A stretch of 40,965 nt of DNA. Origin: Rubrivivax sp. (GTDB lineage: Bacteria; Pseudomonadota; Gammaproteobacteria; Burkholderiales; Burkholderiaceae_C). The stretch is from the NCBI GenBank assembly GCA_016790425.1, contig JAEUPF010000053.1, positions 1-40,965 of the forward strand, in the 5' to 3' direction. Position 1 is the first letter of the stretch. Each line of letters opens with the position of its first letter. The position numbers and the translations under genes were made by a program. The notes under the pieces are model-generated. The model worked only from the letters and a program-made list of their open reading frames with translations, was not told the DNA's origin and did not search any database. This document shows positions 8,436 to 18,170 of the stretch, in pieces.

Positions 8436-9506
8436 TCACGCCTGCAGCGCGTATGGCCGTCGCCCGGCTTCGGCGCGGCCGAGCAGCACGAGCGTGAGGC
8501 GCTGCAACGCCGGCCAGGCGCCGGCCGGCCAGCGCGGGTGCGCCAGGCCCTTGCACAGGCCGTCGCACACCTGCGCGGCGTGCAGCCAGCGCGCGAGCTG
8601 CGCCGCGCCCAGCTGCGGCAGCACGCGCTCGAAGAGCTTCTCCTTGGCGCCCCAGGCGCGCGCCTCGCGCAGCGCCAGCGGCATCGGCTGCCCGGCGTCG
8701 AGCGCGGCGCGGGCGCGCGCCAGACCGCGCATGTCCTCGGCGAGCGTCCAGTGCACGAACACCGCCGACTCGCCTTCGGCTTCGAGCGCGGCCAGCATGC
8801 GCAGCGCGCGCGCCGCCTGGCCGCTCCACACCGCCTCGACGAAGCGGGCGATGTCGTAGCGCGCCACGTCGAGCACGGCCGCCTCGATCTCGGCGAACGC
8901 GAGCGTGCCTTGCGGGTACAGCAGCGCGATCTTCTGGAGCTCCTGGTGCGCGGCGAGCAGGTTGCCTTCGATGCGATCGGCGAAGAAGGCGAGCGTGCGC
9001 TGGCCTTCTTCGCCTTCGGCCACGCGCTGGCCCTGGCGTGCCAGGCGCTGCGCCAGCCAGGCCGGCAACGCGCGCCGCTCGATCGGGTCCAGGCGCAGCG
9101 CGATGCCGGCGCCATCGAGCGCCGCGAACCAGGCCGACTTCGATTGCTGGAAGTCCAGGCGCGGCAACTGCACGATCGTCAGCACATCGGTGGGCAGCCG
9201 CTCGCAGTAGCGCAGCAACGCTTCGCTGCCTTCCTTGCCCGGCTTGCCCGAGGGGATGCGGATCTCGATGAGCTGCCGCTCGGCGAACAGGCTCATCGCC
9301 TGCGCCGCGCCGAGCACGGCGCTCCAGTCGAAATGCGCGCCGCCGACGGTGAACACCTTGCGCTCGGCGAAGCCGCCGGCGCGTGCCGCGGCGCGGATGG
9401 CGTCGGCCGCTTCCTGCGCCAGCAGCGGCTCGTCGCCATGCAGCGTGTAGACGGCTTCGAGGCCGCGCGCGAGGCGGCCTTCGAGCTGTTCGGGGCGGAT
9501 CTGCAT
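8436..9506 (-). CDS. holA: DNA polymerase III subunit delta
   Basis: The delta subunit of the clamp loader opens the beta sliding clamp. The protein is 356 residues. The N-terminus MQIRPEQLEGRL, the YTLHGDEPLLAQEAADAIR stretch, the FDWSAVLGAAQAMSLFAERQLIEIRI strand-helix and the later LEGLEAE-like helices (here RALRMLAALEAEGESAVFVHW) match HolA. It sits directly after lptE, in the widespread leuS-lptE-holA order. The gap to lptE is 36 bases. Confidence 0.95.
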   Translation of the reverse strand: MQIRPEQLEGRLARGLEAVYTLHGDEPLLAQEAADAIRAAARAGGFAERKVFTVGGAHFDWSAVLGAAQAMSLFAERQLIEIRIPSGKPGKEGSEALLRYCERLPTDVLTIVQLPRLDFQQSKSAWFAALDGAGIALRLDPIERRALPAWLAQRLARQGQRVAEGEEGQRTLAFFADRIEGNLLAAHQELQKIALLYPQGTLAFAEIEAAVLDVARYDIARFVEAVWSGQAARALRMLAALEAEGESAVFVHWTLAEDMRGLARARAALDAGQPMPLALREARAWGAKEKLFERVLPQLGAAQLARWLHAAQVCDGLCKGLAHPRWPAGAWPALQRLTLVLLGRAEAGRRPYALQA

Positions 9507-9542
9507 GGCCGGCGTGCGGGGCCGTTCGCGGCGCGCGGCGGC

Positions 9543-10103
9543 TCAGACCCTGATCGACGCCAGGCGCCGCATCACCTGCATCACCACGTCGGCCTGCATG
9601 TCGCGGAACAGCTCGGCTTCCTCTTGCTCCTTGGCCAGCGCGAACGTCTCGCTGTAGCTGATGTCGCGCGTCAGCAGCAGCGCCACTTTGGGGATCAGCT
9701 CGCGGCCGCCGGGCGTGGCGACGCGGAACTCGAAGCGCAGCCGCAACTGCACTTCGCGCACCTGTGCCGCGGCCGTGCTGGCGACGACGCTCTTCTGGCG
9801 CTGGTCGGCCAGCGCGTTGAGGATGACCTCGGCGCGGTTGGCGTCGTCGAGCACCTGGACCTGCGCGGCGATCTGCCGGCGCAGGTCCTGCGCCAGCAGC
9901 GAGCGCGGCTCGAAGCCGGTGAGCGCCAGGCTGCGGAAGTTCAGCCTCGGCGGCGCCCGCAGCGTGAAGCCGCAGCCGGCCAGCGACGCGACGGCCGCCG
10001 CGCCGACGAACAGCACCGTTCGCCGCCGGGCGCGCGCCGGCGCAAGGGGCGCGCAGGGCGCAAGACGCTCGACAGGCGCGTCGCCGCGCTCAGACCACGA
10101 CAT
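9543..10103 (-). CDS. lptE: LPS-assembly lipoprotein LptE
   Basis: LptE is the outer-membrane lipoprotein that plugs LptD during lipopolysaccharide insertion. A hydrophobic signal segment ([16 protein letters not shown]) ends in a lipobox with Cys44. The mature part begins [17 protein letters not shown], as in the family, and ends with [35 protein letters not shown]. With 186 residues it is of normal size. The chosen start (ATG at 10103) overlaps the leuS 3' end by 14 bases and gives an unusually long, Arg-rich N-region before the signal. A GTG at 10016 would remove nearly all basic residues. Confidence 0.94.
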   Translation of the reverse strand: MSWSERGDAPVERLAPCAPLAPARARRRTVLFVGAAAVASLAGCGFTLRAPPRLNFRSLALTGFEPRSLLAQDLRRQIAAQVQVLDDANRAEVILNALADQRQKSVVASTAAAQVREVQLRLRFEFRVATPGGRELIPKVALLLTRDISYSETFALAKEQEEAELFRDMQADVVMQVMRRLASIRV

Positions 10104-12765
10104 TGACCAGCCGGCCGGGCACCACCACGACCTTCTTCGCCGGCCGGCCTTCGCCGAAGCGGGCGAACTCGGGCGATGCGAGCGCGGCGGCCTCGATGGC
10201 GGCGCGGTCGGCCGCGGCCGGCACGCGGATGGCGCCGCGGTGTTTGCCGGCGATCTGCAGCACGAGTTCGATCTCCTCGGTGGCGAGCGCCGCTTCGTCG
10301 ACCGCGGGCCACGGTGCGTCGATCAGTTCGCCGTGCTTGGCCGCGTAGCCGAGCCCCACCCACAGCGCGTGCGTGATGTGCGGCGCCGCCGGCGACAGCG
10401 AGCGCAGCAGCAGTGACATCGCTTCGCGGCGCACCGCCGCGTCGGCCGGCGTGTCGGCCAGGCGCGCGGCCTCCAGCGCGTTGAGCATCTTCATCGCGCC
10501 GGAGACGACGGTGTTGTATTGCAGCCGCTCGTAGTCGTGGCTCACCTGCTTGAGCAGGACGTGCATCTCGCGGCGCAGGGCCAGCGCGGCGGCGCTGGCG
10601 CCGGTGATCTCCGGCGCGGCGGTCTTGAGCGCCGGGGCTATCTTCTGCGCCGCGCCCCACAGCCGCGTGAGGAAGCGGAAGCAGCCGGCAGCACCGGTGT
10701 CGGACCAGGCCGCGCTCTGGTCGGGGGGGCCGGCAAACATCGTGAACACGCGCGCGGTGTCGGCGCCGAACTTGCCGATGATGTCGCGCGGCTCGACGAC
10801 GTTGTTCAGGCTCTTGGACATCTTCTCGATGCCGCCCAGCGTGACGGGCAGCCCGTCGGCGAGCGCCCTGGCGCCGGTCGGGTGGCCCTTGTCGTCGACG
10901 CTGACTTCCACTTCGCCGGGGTAGAACCAGCGCGTGCGGCCGCCTTCCACCTCGCGGTAGAAGCTCTGGTTCAGCAGCATGCCCTGCGTGAAGAGCTTGC
11001 GAAACGGCTCGCTGAAGGTGACCAGACCGAGGTCGCGCATGGCCTTGGTCCAGAAGCGCGCGTACAGCAGGTGCAGCACGGCGTGCTCGATGCCGCCGAT
11101 GTACTGGTCCATCGGCATCCAGTACTCGTTGCGCCTGTCCACCATCGCCAGGTCGCTGTCGGGGCAGCAGTAGCGCATGTAGTACCAGGCGCTGTCGACG
11201 AAGGTGTCCATCGTGTCCGTCTCGCGCCGCGCCGGCTGGCCGCAGTTCGGGCAGGCGACGTTGAGGAACGAGGCGCACTTGTTCAGCGGGTTGCCGCTGC
11301 CGTCGGGAACGAGGTCCTCGGGCAGCACGACGGGCAGGTCTTTCTCCGGCACCGGCACCGAGCCGCACCCGGGCCGCTCACGGCCCGGTTCGCTGCTGCC
11401 TTCGCAGTGGATGATGGGGATCGGCGTGCCCCAGTAGCGCTGGCGGCTGATGCCCCAGTCGCGCAGGCGCCAGGTGGTCTTCTTCTCGCCCAGGCCCTTG
11501 GCCGCGAGCGCCGCGGCGACGGCGTCGACGGCCAGCCCGTGCGCCAGCCCGCTCCACACGCCGCTGTTGACCGTGATGCCGCGCTCCTTGTCGGCGTACC
11601 AGTCGTTCCAGTTCTCGTAGTCGTATTCGAGCCCGTCGACGTGGATGACCTGCAGGATGTCGATGCCGTACTTGCGGGCGAAGGCGAAGTCGCGTTCGTC
11701 GTGCCCGGGCACGCCCATCACGGCGCCGTCGCCGTAGCCCATCAGCACGTAGTTGCCCACCCACAGCGGCACCGGCTGGCCGGTGAGCGGGTGCGTGACC
11801 GACAGGTCCAGCGGCAGGCCTTCCTTGTCCCTCAGCGCGAGTTCCGCCTCGGTGGTGCCGCCGCGCTTGCAGGCCTCGATGAAGGCGGCGACCTTCGCGT
11901 CGCGCTTCGCGGCATGCTCGGCCAGCGGATGCTCGGGCGCCACGGCGGCGAAGGTGACGCCCATGATGGTGTCGGCGCGCGTGGTGAACACGTGCATGCG
12001 GCCGCCCTGGATGAGCTGGCCATCGTCACCCTTGATCTCGTGCGGGAACGCGAAGCGCACGCCCTCGCTCCTGCCGATCCAGTGCTCCTGCATCAGCCGC
12101 ACGCGTTCGGGCCAGCCTTCGAGGTAATGGGCACTGGTGCTGTCGGCGACGCCGGCGAGCAGTTCGTCGGCGTACTTCGTGATCGCCAGGTAGTAGCCGG
12201 GGATCTCGCGCTTCTCGACGACGGCGCCGCTGCGCCAGCCCTTGCCGTCGACCACCTGCTCGTTGGCGAGCACGGTCTGGTCGACCGGGTCCCAGTTGAC
12301 GACCTGGGTCTTCTTGTACGCGAGGCCCTTTTCCAGCAGCTTGAGGAAGAACCACTGGTTCCAGCGGTAGTACGACGGGTCGCAGGTGGCCACCTCGCGC
12401 GCCCAGTCGAAGGCCAGCCCGAGCGGCTGCATCTGCGCCTTCATGTCGGCGATGTTCGCGCGCGTCCACCGGGCCGGCGCGACGCCGTTGTCGATGGCCG
12501 CGTTTTCCGCCGGCAGGCCGAAGGCGTCCCAGCCCATCGGCATCAGCACGTTGAGGCCCTTCATGCGCAGCTGCCGCGCCATCATGTCGTTGATGGTGTA
12601 GTTGCGCACGTGGCCCATGTGCAGCTTGCCGCTGGGGTACGGCAGCATCGAGCAGGCGTAGAACTTCTGCCGCCGCGGATCCTCCACCACGCGATAGGCG
12701 TCGCGTGTCGCCCAATGCGCCTGGGCCGCGGCCTCGACCTCGGCGGGGACGTATTTCTCGTTCAT
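10090..12765 (-). CDS. leuS: Leucyl-tRNA synthetase
   Basis: LeuRS charges tRNA(Leu). The 891-residue class I synthetase has the HIGH-type motif HMGH at 49-52 in [18 protein letters not shown], the CP1 editing domain in the middle ([12 protein letters not shown] is its threonine-rich site), and KMSKS starting at Lys648. [18 protein letters not shown] is the typical start. One oddity is in the zinc-finger-like segment after PIPIIHC, where about ten residues ([10 protein letters not shown]) appear inserted before the [16 protein letters not shown] part. The gene is probably followed in one transcript by lptE and holA. A short tandem repeat lies between it and exbD. Confidence 0.98.
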   Translation of the reverse strand: MNEKYVPAEVEAAAQAHWATRDAYRVVEDPRRQKFYACSMLPYPSGKLHMGHVRNYTINDMMARQLRMKGLNVLMPMGWDAFGLPAENAAIDNGVAPARWTRANIADMKAQMQPLGLAFDWAREVATCDPSYYRWNQWFFLKLLEKGLAYKKTQVVNWDPVDQTVLANEQVVDGKGWRSGAVVEKREIPGYYLAITKYADELLAGVADSTSAHYLEGWPERVRLMQEHWIGRSEGVRFAFPHEIKGDDGQLIQGGRMHVFTTRADTIMGVTFAAVAPEHPLAEHAAKRDAKVAAFIEACKRGGTTEAELALRDKEGLPLDLSVTHPLTGQPVPLWVGNYVLMGYGDGAVMGVPGHDERDFAFARKYGIDILQVIHVDGLEYDYENWNDWYADKERGITVNSGVWSGLAHGLAVDAVAAALAAKGLGEKKTTWRLRDWGISRQRYWGTPIPIIHCEGSSEPGRERPGCGSVPVPEKDLPVVLPEDLVPDGSGNPLNKCASFLNVACPNCGQPARRETDTMDTFVDSAWYYMRYCCPDSDLAMVDRRNEYWMPMDQYIGGIEHAVLHLLYARFWTKAMRDLGLVTFSEPFRKLFTQGMLLNQSFYREVEGGRTRWFYPGEVEVSVDDKGHPTGARALADGLPVTLGGIEKMSKSLNNVVEPRDIIGKFGADTARVFTMFAGPPDQSAAWSDTGAAGCFRFLTRLWGAAQKIAPALKTAAPEITGASAAALALRREMHVLLKQVSHDYERLQYNTVVSGAMKMLNALEAARLADTPADAAVRREAMSLLLRSLSPAAPHITHALWVGLGYAAKHGELIDAPWPAVDEAALATEEIELVLQIAGKHRGAIRVPAAADRAAIEAAALASPEFARFGEGRPAKKVVVVPGRLVNVVV

Positions 12766-12796
12766 GGCGGCCGATTCTAGGCAGCGGGCCCGTCAG

Positions 12797-12873
12797 CGGC
12801 AGGACGACGGCACGACAGCGGCACGACAGCGGTACGACAGCGGCACGACAGCGGCACGACAGCGGCACGACAG
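12797..12873. repeat. 11-bp tandem repeat, six copies plus one degenerate
   Basis: Six head-to-tail copies of CGGCACGACAG start at 12808, 12819, 12830, 12841, 12852 and 12863. The third has one substitution (CGGTACGACAG). A degenerate copy (CGGCAGGACGA) lies just before, at 12797-12807. The array fills most of the 133-base gap between the exbD 3' end and the leuS start codon, beginning 32 bases upstream of the leuS ATG on the minus strand. The period of 11 is not a multiple of three. It lies between genes and looks like a minisatellite rather than coding sequence. Confidence 0.95.
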
Positions 12874-12898
12874 CGCCCCGCCTGCGCCACGGCGGCGC

Positions 12899-13318
12899 TC
12901 AGTTGCCCGCCGCCTCGGTGACGAAGCCGATGCGCGTGAGCCCGGCGGCGTGCAGTGTGCCGATGAGCTCGGCGACGCGCCCGTAGGGCACGCGCTGGTC
13001 GGCGCGCAGCTGCACCTCGGTGAGCGGGTTGCGCCGCGCCGCCTGGCCAGCGGCAGCGGCCACGGCGGCGGCGTCGGCGGGCTTCTCGTCGAGGAAGAGG
13101 CGGCCCTCGGCGTCCAGCGCCACGGCGATGAAGGCGGGCGCTGCGCCTGCGGTGGCGGCCTCGGCGCGCGGCAGGTCGAGCTTGAGGCTGCCGGCGATCA
13201 GCGGCGCGGTGATGATGAAGATGACCAGCAGCACCAGCATCACGTCGATGAGCGGCGTCATGTTGATCTCGCTCATCGGCTGCGCGCCGGGGTTGCGTTC
13301 GAGGCGGCCGAAGGCCAT
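12899..13318 (-). CDS. exbD: Biopolymer transport protein ExbD (TolR family)
   Basis: This 139-residue inner-membrane protein uses the proton motive force with ExbB to energise TonB-type transport. It has one membrane helix at about 21-43 in MTPLIDVMLVLLVIFIITAP, with the conserved protonatable Asp25. A periplasmic domain ends in VPYGRVAELIGTLHAAGLTRIGFVTE, as in ExbD/TolR. Its ATG lies three bases after the exbB stop. No tonB or tolA is nearby, so ExbD against TolR is decided only by similarity and by the dapB-exbB-exbD-leuS context. The periplasmic linker is Ala-rich. Confidence 0.92.
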   Translation of the reverse strand: MAFGRLERNPGAQPMSEINMTPLIDVMLVLLVIFIITAPLIAGSLKLDLPRAEAATAGAAPAFIAVALDAEGRLFLDEKPADAAAVAAAAGQAARRNPLTEVQLRADQRVPYGRVAELIGTLHAAGLTRIGFVTEAAGN

Positions 13319-13321
13319 GGC

Positions 13322-14023
13322 TCAGCCTGCGCCGGACGCCGCCCCGGCCGCGGTCCCGGCCCGCGCTTCGCTGCCGCTGCCGGGGGCCACCATCAACTCG
13401 CGCAGGTCGTGCGCGAAGCCTTCGAGTTCGGCTTCGCACGCCGCCACCCGCTTGCCGAAGATGTTGAATGCCAGCACCGCCGGCACCGCCACGGCGATGC
13501 CGGCGGCCGTCATCACGAGCGCCTCGCCGATCGGCCCCGAGACCTTGTCGATCGTGATCGTGCCCGCCGCGGCGATGCCGACGAGCGCGTGGTAGATCGC
13601 CCACACGGTGCCGAACAGGCCGACGAAGGGCGCCGTGCTGCCGATCGACGCCAGCGCCACCTGGCCCGTCTGCAGATGCGCCAGGCCGCGGTGCAGCGCA
13701 TCGCGCAGCCGCCGCGTGAGCTGCGATTCGAGGTGCGCCCGCGTGGCCAGCGTGCCTTCGGCGGCCACGGCGGCAGCGGCTTGCAGCAGCGGCAGCAGCA
13801 CGCGCTCGCGGTCGGTGGCCTCCAGGCGCGCGCGCCCGGCCTCGATGCCGGCGGCGTCCCAGAAGGCGGGCACCGCGCGTTCGATGTCGGCCGCGGCGCG
13901 CCCGAGCAACCAGGCCTTCCACAGAATCAGCACCCAGGCCGTGACCGACATGGCCAGCAGCAGGAGCGCCACGAAGCGGCCGACGCCATCGGCGCGCGTC
14001 CAGAAGGCTTCGAGGCCGCTCAT
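13322..14023 (-). CDS. exbB: Proton channel protein ExbB/TolQ/MotA family
   Basis: A 233-residue inner-membrane protein, partner of the ExbD just downstream. It has three predicted membrane segments: near 14-36 (VALLLLAMSVTAWVLILWKA), a central one around GSTAPFVGLFGTVWAIYHAL, which is the family signature, and a third around ALVMTAAGIAVAVPAVLAFN. The ATG at 14023 (MSGLEAFWTRADGVGRF) was preferred to an upstream in-frame ATG at 14152, which would add 43 low-complexity residues overlapping dapB. It is the first gene of the exbB-exbD pair, 40 bases after dapB. Confidence 0.92.
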   Translation of the reverse strand: MSGLEAFWTRADGVGRFVALLLLAMSVTAWVLILWKAWLLGRAAADIERAVPAFWDAAGIEAGRARLEATDRERVLLPLLQAAAAVAAEGTLATRAHLESQLTRRLRDALHRGLAHLQTGQVALASIGSTAPFVGLFGTVWAIYHALVGIAAAGTITIDKVSGPIGEALVMTAAGIAVAVPAVLAFNIFGKRVAACEAELEGFAHDLRELMVAPGSGSEARAGTAAGAASGAG

Positions 14024-14063
14024 GGACCGGTGCGCTGCGGCCGGCGCGAGGGGCTTGTTGGAG

Positions 14064-14906
14064 TCAGCCCAGGCCGAGCACGTCGGCCATGCCGTACAGG
14101 CCGCTCGGGCGCGCGGCGACGAAGCGCGCGGCGCGCAGCGCGCCCTCGGCATAGTTGGCGCGGCTGGCGCTGCGGTGCGTGATCTCCAGCCGCTCGCCGG
14201 GGCCGCAGTACAGCACCGTGTGGTCGCCGACGATGTCGCCGCCGCGCAGCGCCGCGAAGCCGATGCTGCCCGCGCGCCGCTCGCCGGTGTGGCCGTGGCG
14301 AGCGAGGACGCCGGCGTCGGCCAGCGCGACGCCGCGCGCCCGTGCCAGCGCCTCGCCCAGCGCCAGTGCGGTGCCGCTGGGCGCGTCCACCTTGTGCTTG
14401 TGGTGGATCTCGGTCACTTCGAGGTCGTAGGCCTCGCCGAGCATGCGTGCCGCGTCGTGCACCAGGCACAGCATGACGTTGACGCCGATGCTCATGTTGG
14501 GCGCCAGCACCACGGCCAGCCGCTGCGCGTGGGCGCCGATCGCCGCCTTCTGCTCGGGCGTGAAGCCGGTGGTGCCGATGACGGCGCGCACGCCGCGTTC
14601 GCGGCAGGCAGCCAGGTGCGCCAGCGTGCCCTCGGGGCGCGTGAAGTCGATCAGCACCTGCGCGCCGGCGAGGCCGCGCGCGAGGTCGGCGGTGACTGGC
14701 ACGCCGGTGGGCTGGCCGGCCGCGACGGTGGACAGCGCCGAAGCGTCCTGTCCGAGCACCGGGCTGCCGGCGATGTCCAGGGCGCCGCTCAGACGGCAAT
14801 CGCCGCTGGCCAGCACGGCGTCGATCAGCATGCGGCCCATGCGCCCGCCGGCGCCGGCCACGGCCACGCGCAGCGGCTCGGCGGCGTTCGCGGTTGCGTT
14901 CGTCAC
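14064..14906 (-). CDS. dapB: 4-hydroxy-tetrahydrodipicolinate reductase
   Basis: DapB catalyses the NAD(P)H-dependent step of the diaminopimelate/lysine pathway. The 280-residue protein has the nucleotide-binding motif [16 protein letters not shown] and the segments [14 protein letters not shown] and [15 protein letters not shown]. Its catalytic motif is [16 protein letters not shown], with the paired His and Lys. The start is GTG at 14906, with GGAGGG three bases upstream. Its first bases overlap the bamE stop as GTGA, so translational coupling with bamE is likely. Confidence 0.97.
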   Translation of the reverse strand: MTNATANAAEPLRVAVAGAGGRMGRMLIDAVLASGDCRLSGALDIAGSPVLGQDASALSTVAAGQPTGVPVTADLARGLAGAQVLIDFTRPEGTLAHLAACRERGVRAVIGTTGFTPEQKAAIGAHAQRLAVVLAPNMSIGVNVMLCLVHDAARMLGEAYDLEVTEIHHKHKVDAPSGTALALGEALARARGVALADAGVLARHGHTGERRAGSIGFAALRGGDIVGDHTVLYCGPGERLEITHRSASRANYAEGALRAARFVAARPSGLYGMADVLGLG

Positions 14907-15427
14907 GATCCCTCCAGCGGCGGGTAGCTGCGCACCGGGCCCACCGGCTCGGGCGGCGCCGCCTCGCGCCTCTTCGGTGGCGGCAGCGAGGCGCGCTCGT
15001 CGTCGCTCAGCTCCAGGCGCGGTGCGCGCGGATCCTTGAAGCGGCTGATCGAGGCGACGAACTCGCGTTCGCTGGGCAGGTCGTTCGGCGCCTCGATCGA
15101 CTTCACGCGCTCGCCTTCGAATTGCACGATGACGCTGCGCCGCTGTGCATCGGTGCCCGGGCGGCGCAGGGTGAAGAGGTAGTCCCAGCGGTCGGCGTGG
15201 AAGGGGTCGGCTAGCAGCGGCGAGCCGAGAATGTCGCGGACCTGCAGCCGCGTGAGCCCGGGGCGCACGAGCGCCACCTGCTCCTTCGTGACCGCGTTGC
15301 CCTGCACGATGTCGATGCGGTAGGGCGTGATGACTCCGAACAGCGTGTCGCTGCGCTGCAGCGAATCGCACCCGGTGCAAAGCAGCACGAACGAAAGTGC
15401 GGCGAGCGACGAAGCGGGGATTCGCAT
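14903..15427 (-). CDS. bamE: Outer membrane assembly factor BamE (SmpA/OmlA)
   Basis: BamE is the small lipoprotein of the BAM complex that folds outer-membrane proteins. [20 protein letters not shown] is a lipoprotein signal with lipidated Cys20. The mature part has the SmpA/OmlA motif set: [38 protein letters not shown] and [15 protein letters not shown]. The C-terminus extends into a Pro-rich tail ([18 protein letters not shown]), giving 174 residues, longer than E. coli BamE (113). It is divergent from fur, the classic omlA-fur pairing, and overlaps dapB by four bases. Confidence 0.95.
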   Translation of the reverse strand: MRIPASSLAALSFVLLCTGCDSLQRSDTLFGVITPYRIDIVQGNAVTKEQVALVRPGLTRLQVRDILGSPLLADPFHADRWDYLFTLRRPGTDAQRRSVIVQFEGERVKSIEAPNDLPSEREFVASISRFKDPRAPRLELSDDERASLPPPKRREAAPPEPVGPVRSYPPLEGS

Positions 15428-15581
15428 GGGCGGCTTGAAGCGGGAGGAGCCCGGTTGGCGGCGCGCCATGGCGCCCAGGGCTGCGGCGGGGCGGCGCCAC
15501 GGCCCGCAGGGAGCCGTGGTCTCGGCGCCGTGGCTATGATCGGTCGATTCTAGTGTCCTGCTCCGGCGAGGGTGGCCGCCC
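15428..15581. promoter_or_regulatory. bamE-fur divergent intergenic region
   Basis: This 154-base spacer must hold the start sites for both genes. A plausible -10 for fur is TATGAT at 15535-15540; I see no good -35 at the right distance and no clear Fur box. The minus-strand half, upstream of bamE, is G/C-rich and gives no readable signal. Confidence 0.35.
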
Positions 15582-16010
15582 GTGACGCAAGCCGAAGAAC
15601 TGAAGAGCAGCGGCCTGAAGGCGACGCTGCCGCGGATCAAGATCCTCGATGTGTTCCAGCACACCGAGCGCCGGCACATGACGGCCGAGGACGTGTACCG
15701 CGCGCTGCTGGCCGAGGGCGCCGACATCGGACTGGCCACCGTGTACCGTGTGCTCACGCAATTCGAGCAGGCGGGCCTGCTGACGCGCAGCAACTTCGAG
15801 TCGGGCAAGTCGGTCTACGAGCTGAACGAGGGGCGGCACCACGACCACCTGGTGTGCCTGGATTGCGGCCGGGTCGAGGAGTTCTTCGACGCCGAGATCG
15901 AGAAGCGCCAGCGCACGGTGGCGCAGGAGCGCGGCTTCACGCTGCAGGAGCACTCGCTGGCGCTGTACGCGCGCTGCACGAAGGTGGACTGCGCGTACCG
16001 CGGCAAGTAG
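15582..16010 (+). CDS. fur: Ferric uptake regulator Fur
   Basis: Fur is the iron-dependent repressor. The 142-residue protein has the N-terminal winged helix ([16 protein letters not shown], then [26 protein letters not shown]). The metal site [16 protein letters not shown] carries the His cluster and the CxxC zinc ligands, and a second Cys pair lies near the C-terminus (CTKVDC). The start is a GTG at 15582; the expected [16 protein letters not shown]-terminus follows directly, and no ATG lies nearby. It diverges from bamE across 154 bases and runs convergent to hprK. Confidence 0.97.
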   Translation: MTQAEELKSSGLKATLPRIKILDVFQHTERRHMTAEDVYRALLAEGADIGLATVYRVLTQFEQAGLLTRSNFESGKSVYELNEGRHHDHLVCLDCGRVEEFFDAEIEKRQRTVAQERGFTLQEHSLALYARCTKVDCAYRGK

Positions 16011-16075
16011 CACGACAGCAGGCGCAGCAACGGTCGCGGCAACCGTCGCGACCGGCGGCGCACGCGCCCGCGACG

Positions 16076-17032
16076 CTACTTCTCGCCGCCTTCTTCCATC
16101 GCCTTCTGGTGGCGGGCGATGAACTCCTGGTAGGTGTCGATGCCGCGCAGCTGCAGCACCGTGTTGCGCACCGCCGCTTCCACCAGCACCGCGAGGTTGC
16201 GGCCGGCGTCCACGGCGATGACCACCTTGCGCACCGGCATGTCCAGCACCTCTTCGTACAGCGGCTCGTAGGGCAGGCGCTCGAACTCGCGCTCCATCGT
16301 GCTCTGGCGCACCAGGTGCACGATGAGCTGCAGCTTCATCTTCCGCCGCACCGCGGTCTCGCCGAAGATGGCCTTGATGTCCAAGAGGCCGATGCCGCGC
16401 ACCTCGAGCAGGTTCTGCAACAGGTCGGGGCAGCGGCCCTCGAGCGTGGTCTGCGAGGTGCGGTAGATGTCCACCGCGTCGTCGGCGACGAGGCCGTGGC
16501 CGCGCGAGACGAGCTCGAGGCCCAGCTCGCTCTTGCCCAGGCCCGATTCGCCGGTCAGCAGCACGCCCAGGCCCAGGATGTCCATGAACACGCCGTGGCG
16601 CGTGGTGCGGTCGGCGAAGTGGCGGCCGAGGTAGCCGCGCACGACGTCGATCACGTGCCCGGCCGACTCGTGCGTGACGAACAGCGGGATCTCGGCGCGG
16701 TCGCACATCGCCACCAGGCGGTCGGGCGCGGTCTGCTGGTCGGCGACGATGATCACCGGCGGCTCCAGCGCCACGATGCGCGAGATGCGCCGTTCGCAGT
16801 CTTCGCCGTCGGCCTGGGTGAGGTAGGCGACTTCGCGCTTGCCGACGATCTGCACCCGGTACGGGTGGATGTAGTTGAGGTAGCCGACGAGGTCGGCCGA
16901 CGAGCGCGCGTCGCGGATCGCGTTTTCGTCGAAGCGGCGCTCGGGGTGGGCGTGGCCGGCGATCCACTCCCAGCGCAGCGTCTCGCGGTGCGCCTCGAAC
17001 AGCGCTTCCGCGCTCATCGAGGTGGGCTTCAT
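16076..17032 (-). CDS. hprK: HPr kinase/phosphorylase
   Basis: HprK phosphorylates and dephosphorylates a serine of the PTS protein HPr. At 318 residues it has the family's N-terminal domain and a Walker A motif ([17 protein letters not shown], near residue 155-170). It also has [10 protein letters not shown] and the signature [19 protein letters not shown]. The start is taken at ATG 17032; the second ATG, five codons in, is equally possible, and neither has a clear ribosome site. It lies 37 bases after ptsN in the same direction. In Proteobacteria this enzyme belongs to the incomplete nitrogen-type or regulatory PTS. No HPr gene is in the window. Confidence 0.97.
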   Translation of the reverse strand: MKPTSMSAEALFEAHRETLRWEWIAGHAHPERRFDENAIRDARSSADLVGYLNYIHPYRVQIVGKREVAYLTQADGEDCERRISRIVALEPPVIIVADQQTAPDRLVAMCDRAEIPLFVTHESAGHVIDVVRGYLGRHFADRTTRHGVFMDILGLGVLLTGESGLGKSELGLELVSRGHGLVADDAVDIYRTSQTTLEGRCPDLLQNLLEVRGIGLLDIKAIFGETAVRRKMKLQLIVHLVRQSTMEREFERLPYEPLYEEVLDMPVRKVVIAVDAGRNLAVLVEAAVRNTVLQLRGIDTYQEFIARHQKAMEEGGEK

Positions 17033-17069
17033 CGCGCGCGCGCTGGCGGTGCGCCGGCCTTGGCTGCGC

Positions 17070-17540
17070 TCACGCCGTGGTCTTCTGCGGTTCCCAGTCG
17101 GAGATGAGCCGGTGCACGGCGCTGGCCTCGGCCTCGGTCTTCAGCCGCTCGCGCAACTCACGGTCGGAAAGCATCTCGGCGATCTCGGAGAGGATCTCCA
17201 GATGCCGCTGCGTGGCCGCCTCGGGAACGAGCAGGAAGATCAGCAGCAGCACGGGTTCGTCGTCGGGCGCGTCGAAGGGGATCGGCTGCGCCAGCCGCAC
17301 CACCGCCGCCAGCGGGTTCTTCAGCCCCTTGACGCGACCGTGCGGGATGGCCACGCCGTGGCCGAGCCCGGTGGAACCCAGGCGCTCGCGGGCGAAGAGG
17401 TTGTCGGTGACGGTGCCGCGCGCGATCGCGTGCTGGTTCTCGAACAGCAGCCCGGCGTGCTCGAAGACGCGCTTCTTGCTGGTCGCCTCCACGTTCACCA
17501 GCACGTTGCCGGCGGGAAGGATGGCAGCAAGACGATTCAT
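17070..17540 (-). CDS. ptsN: PTS IIA-like nitrogen-regulatory protein PtsN
   Basis: PtsN (EIIA-Ntr) is a phosphocarrier that acts on potassium, nitrogen and envelope-stress regulation rather than on sugar uptake. This 156-residue protein begins [17 protein letters not shown]. It has the phosphorylated His in [16 protein letters not shown], followed by [22 protein letters not shown] and the C-terminal [21 protein letters not shown] helix. It sits between hpf and hprK, but an intrinsic terminator separates it from hpf, so it probably has its own promoter within 17541-17720. Confidence 0.96.
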   Translation of the reverse strand: MNRLAAILPAGNVLVNVEATSKKRVFEHAGLLFENQHAIARGTVTDNLFARERLGSTGLGHGVAIPHGRVKGLKNPLAAVVRLAQPIPFDAPDDEPVLLLIFLLVPEAATQRHLEILSEIAEMLSDRELRERLKTEAEASAVHRLISDWEPQKTTA

Positions 17541-17720
17541 CGGGAGCTGTCCAGTCGCTTCGCGAACGTGCCGAGACGGTGCCGCCCGGGCGCTGCGAAG
17601 CTAGGGGTTGCGAGGCCGAGGATCATAGACCCGACATGTCGGCCGCCCCCCGGCGGCGGCCCCGCGAACCGGAGGGACGAGCCAGGATGCGGCATTGCAG
17701 CAACAGTGATTGCGCCGCAT

Positions 17721-17745
17721 GAAAAACGGCCCTCCCGGGGCCGTT
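17721..17745 (-). terminator. Intrinsic terminator of hpf
   Basis: On the minus strand AACGGCCC pairs with GGGCCGTT around a short CGGGA-type loop. The 3' arm runs into a TTTTT tract (seen as AAAAA at 17722-17726 on the plus strand). It lies about 84 bases past the hpf stop and before ptsN. Confidence 0.85.
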
Positions 17746-17828
17746 GGACCGGCGCGCGCGGCGCCTGTTCCCCACGGGGAGGCGGCAAACGCCGGCCCCG
17801 GGGGCCAAGAGCGAGCAGGAGCGAGCCT

Positions 17829-18170
17829 TCAGCCGGCGCTGGCGTCCAGGCGCTTGGCAGCGACGTGGTGGTGGTCCTGCACGCGGTCCTTGTAGCGCAT
17901 CACCTGGCGGTCGAGCTTGTCCATGAGCTGGTCGATGGCCGCATACAGGTCTTCGTGGCATTGCTCGACGTAGATGTCGCGTCCCTTGACATGCAGCGTC
18001 ACCTCGGCCTTCTGTCTTCGTTCCTTCTCCTTGAGCTTCTCCACGGTCAGCAGCACGTTCACATCGACCACCTGGTCGAAGTGGCGCGTCACCCGCTCCA
18101 GCTTGGTCAGCACGTATTCGCGCAGGGCCGGAGTGACTTCGAGGTGATGGCCGCTGATCGTCAGATTCAT
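17829..18170 (-). CDS. hpf: Ribosome hibernation promoting factor (short HPF)
   Basis: HPF binds the 30S decoding region and promotes inactive 100S ribosome dimers in stationary phase. The protein is 113 residues and short-form, without the dimerising C-terminal domain of long [23 protein letters not shown], a [20 protein letters not shown] strand region and [21 protein letters not shown] match the family. The start is fixed by a strong GGAGG seven bases before the ATG at 18170; a longer open frame upstream has no such support. The terminator at 17721-17745 ends its transcript. No rpoN is adjacent. Confidence 0.96.
   Translation of the reverse strand: MNLTISGHHLEVTPALREYVLTKLERVTRHFDQVVDVNVLLTVEKLKEKERRQKAEVTLHVKGRDIYVEQCHEDLYAAIDQLMDKLDRQVMRYKDRVQDHHHVAAKRLDASAG

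Noticed and set aside
10519-12780. 753-codon open frame opposite leuS
   Set aside because: It is antisense to the well-supported leuS, and is rich in His/Val/Gln/Arg from reverse-complemented codons.
12797-12873. Possible CRISPR-like array
   Set aside because: The 11-bp units are directly adjacent without spacers, and no cas gene is near. It is a simple tandem repeat.
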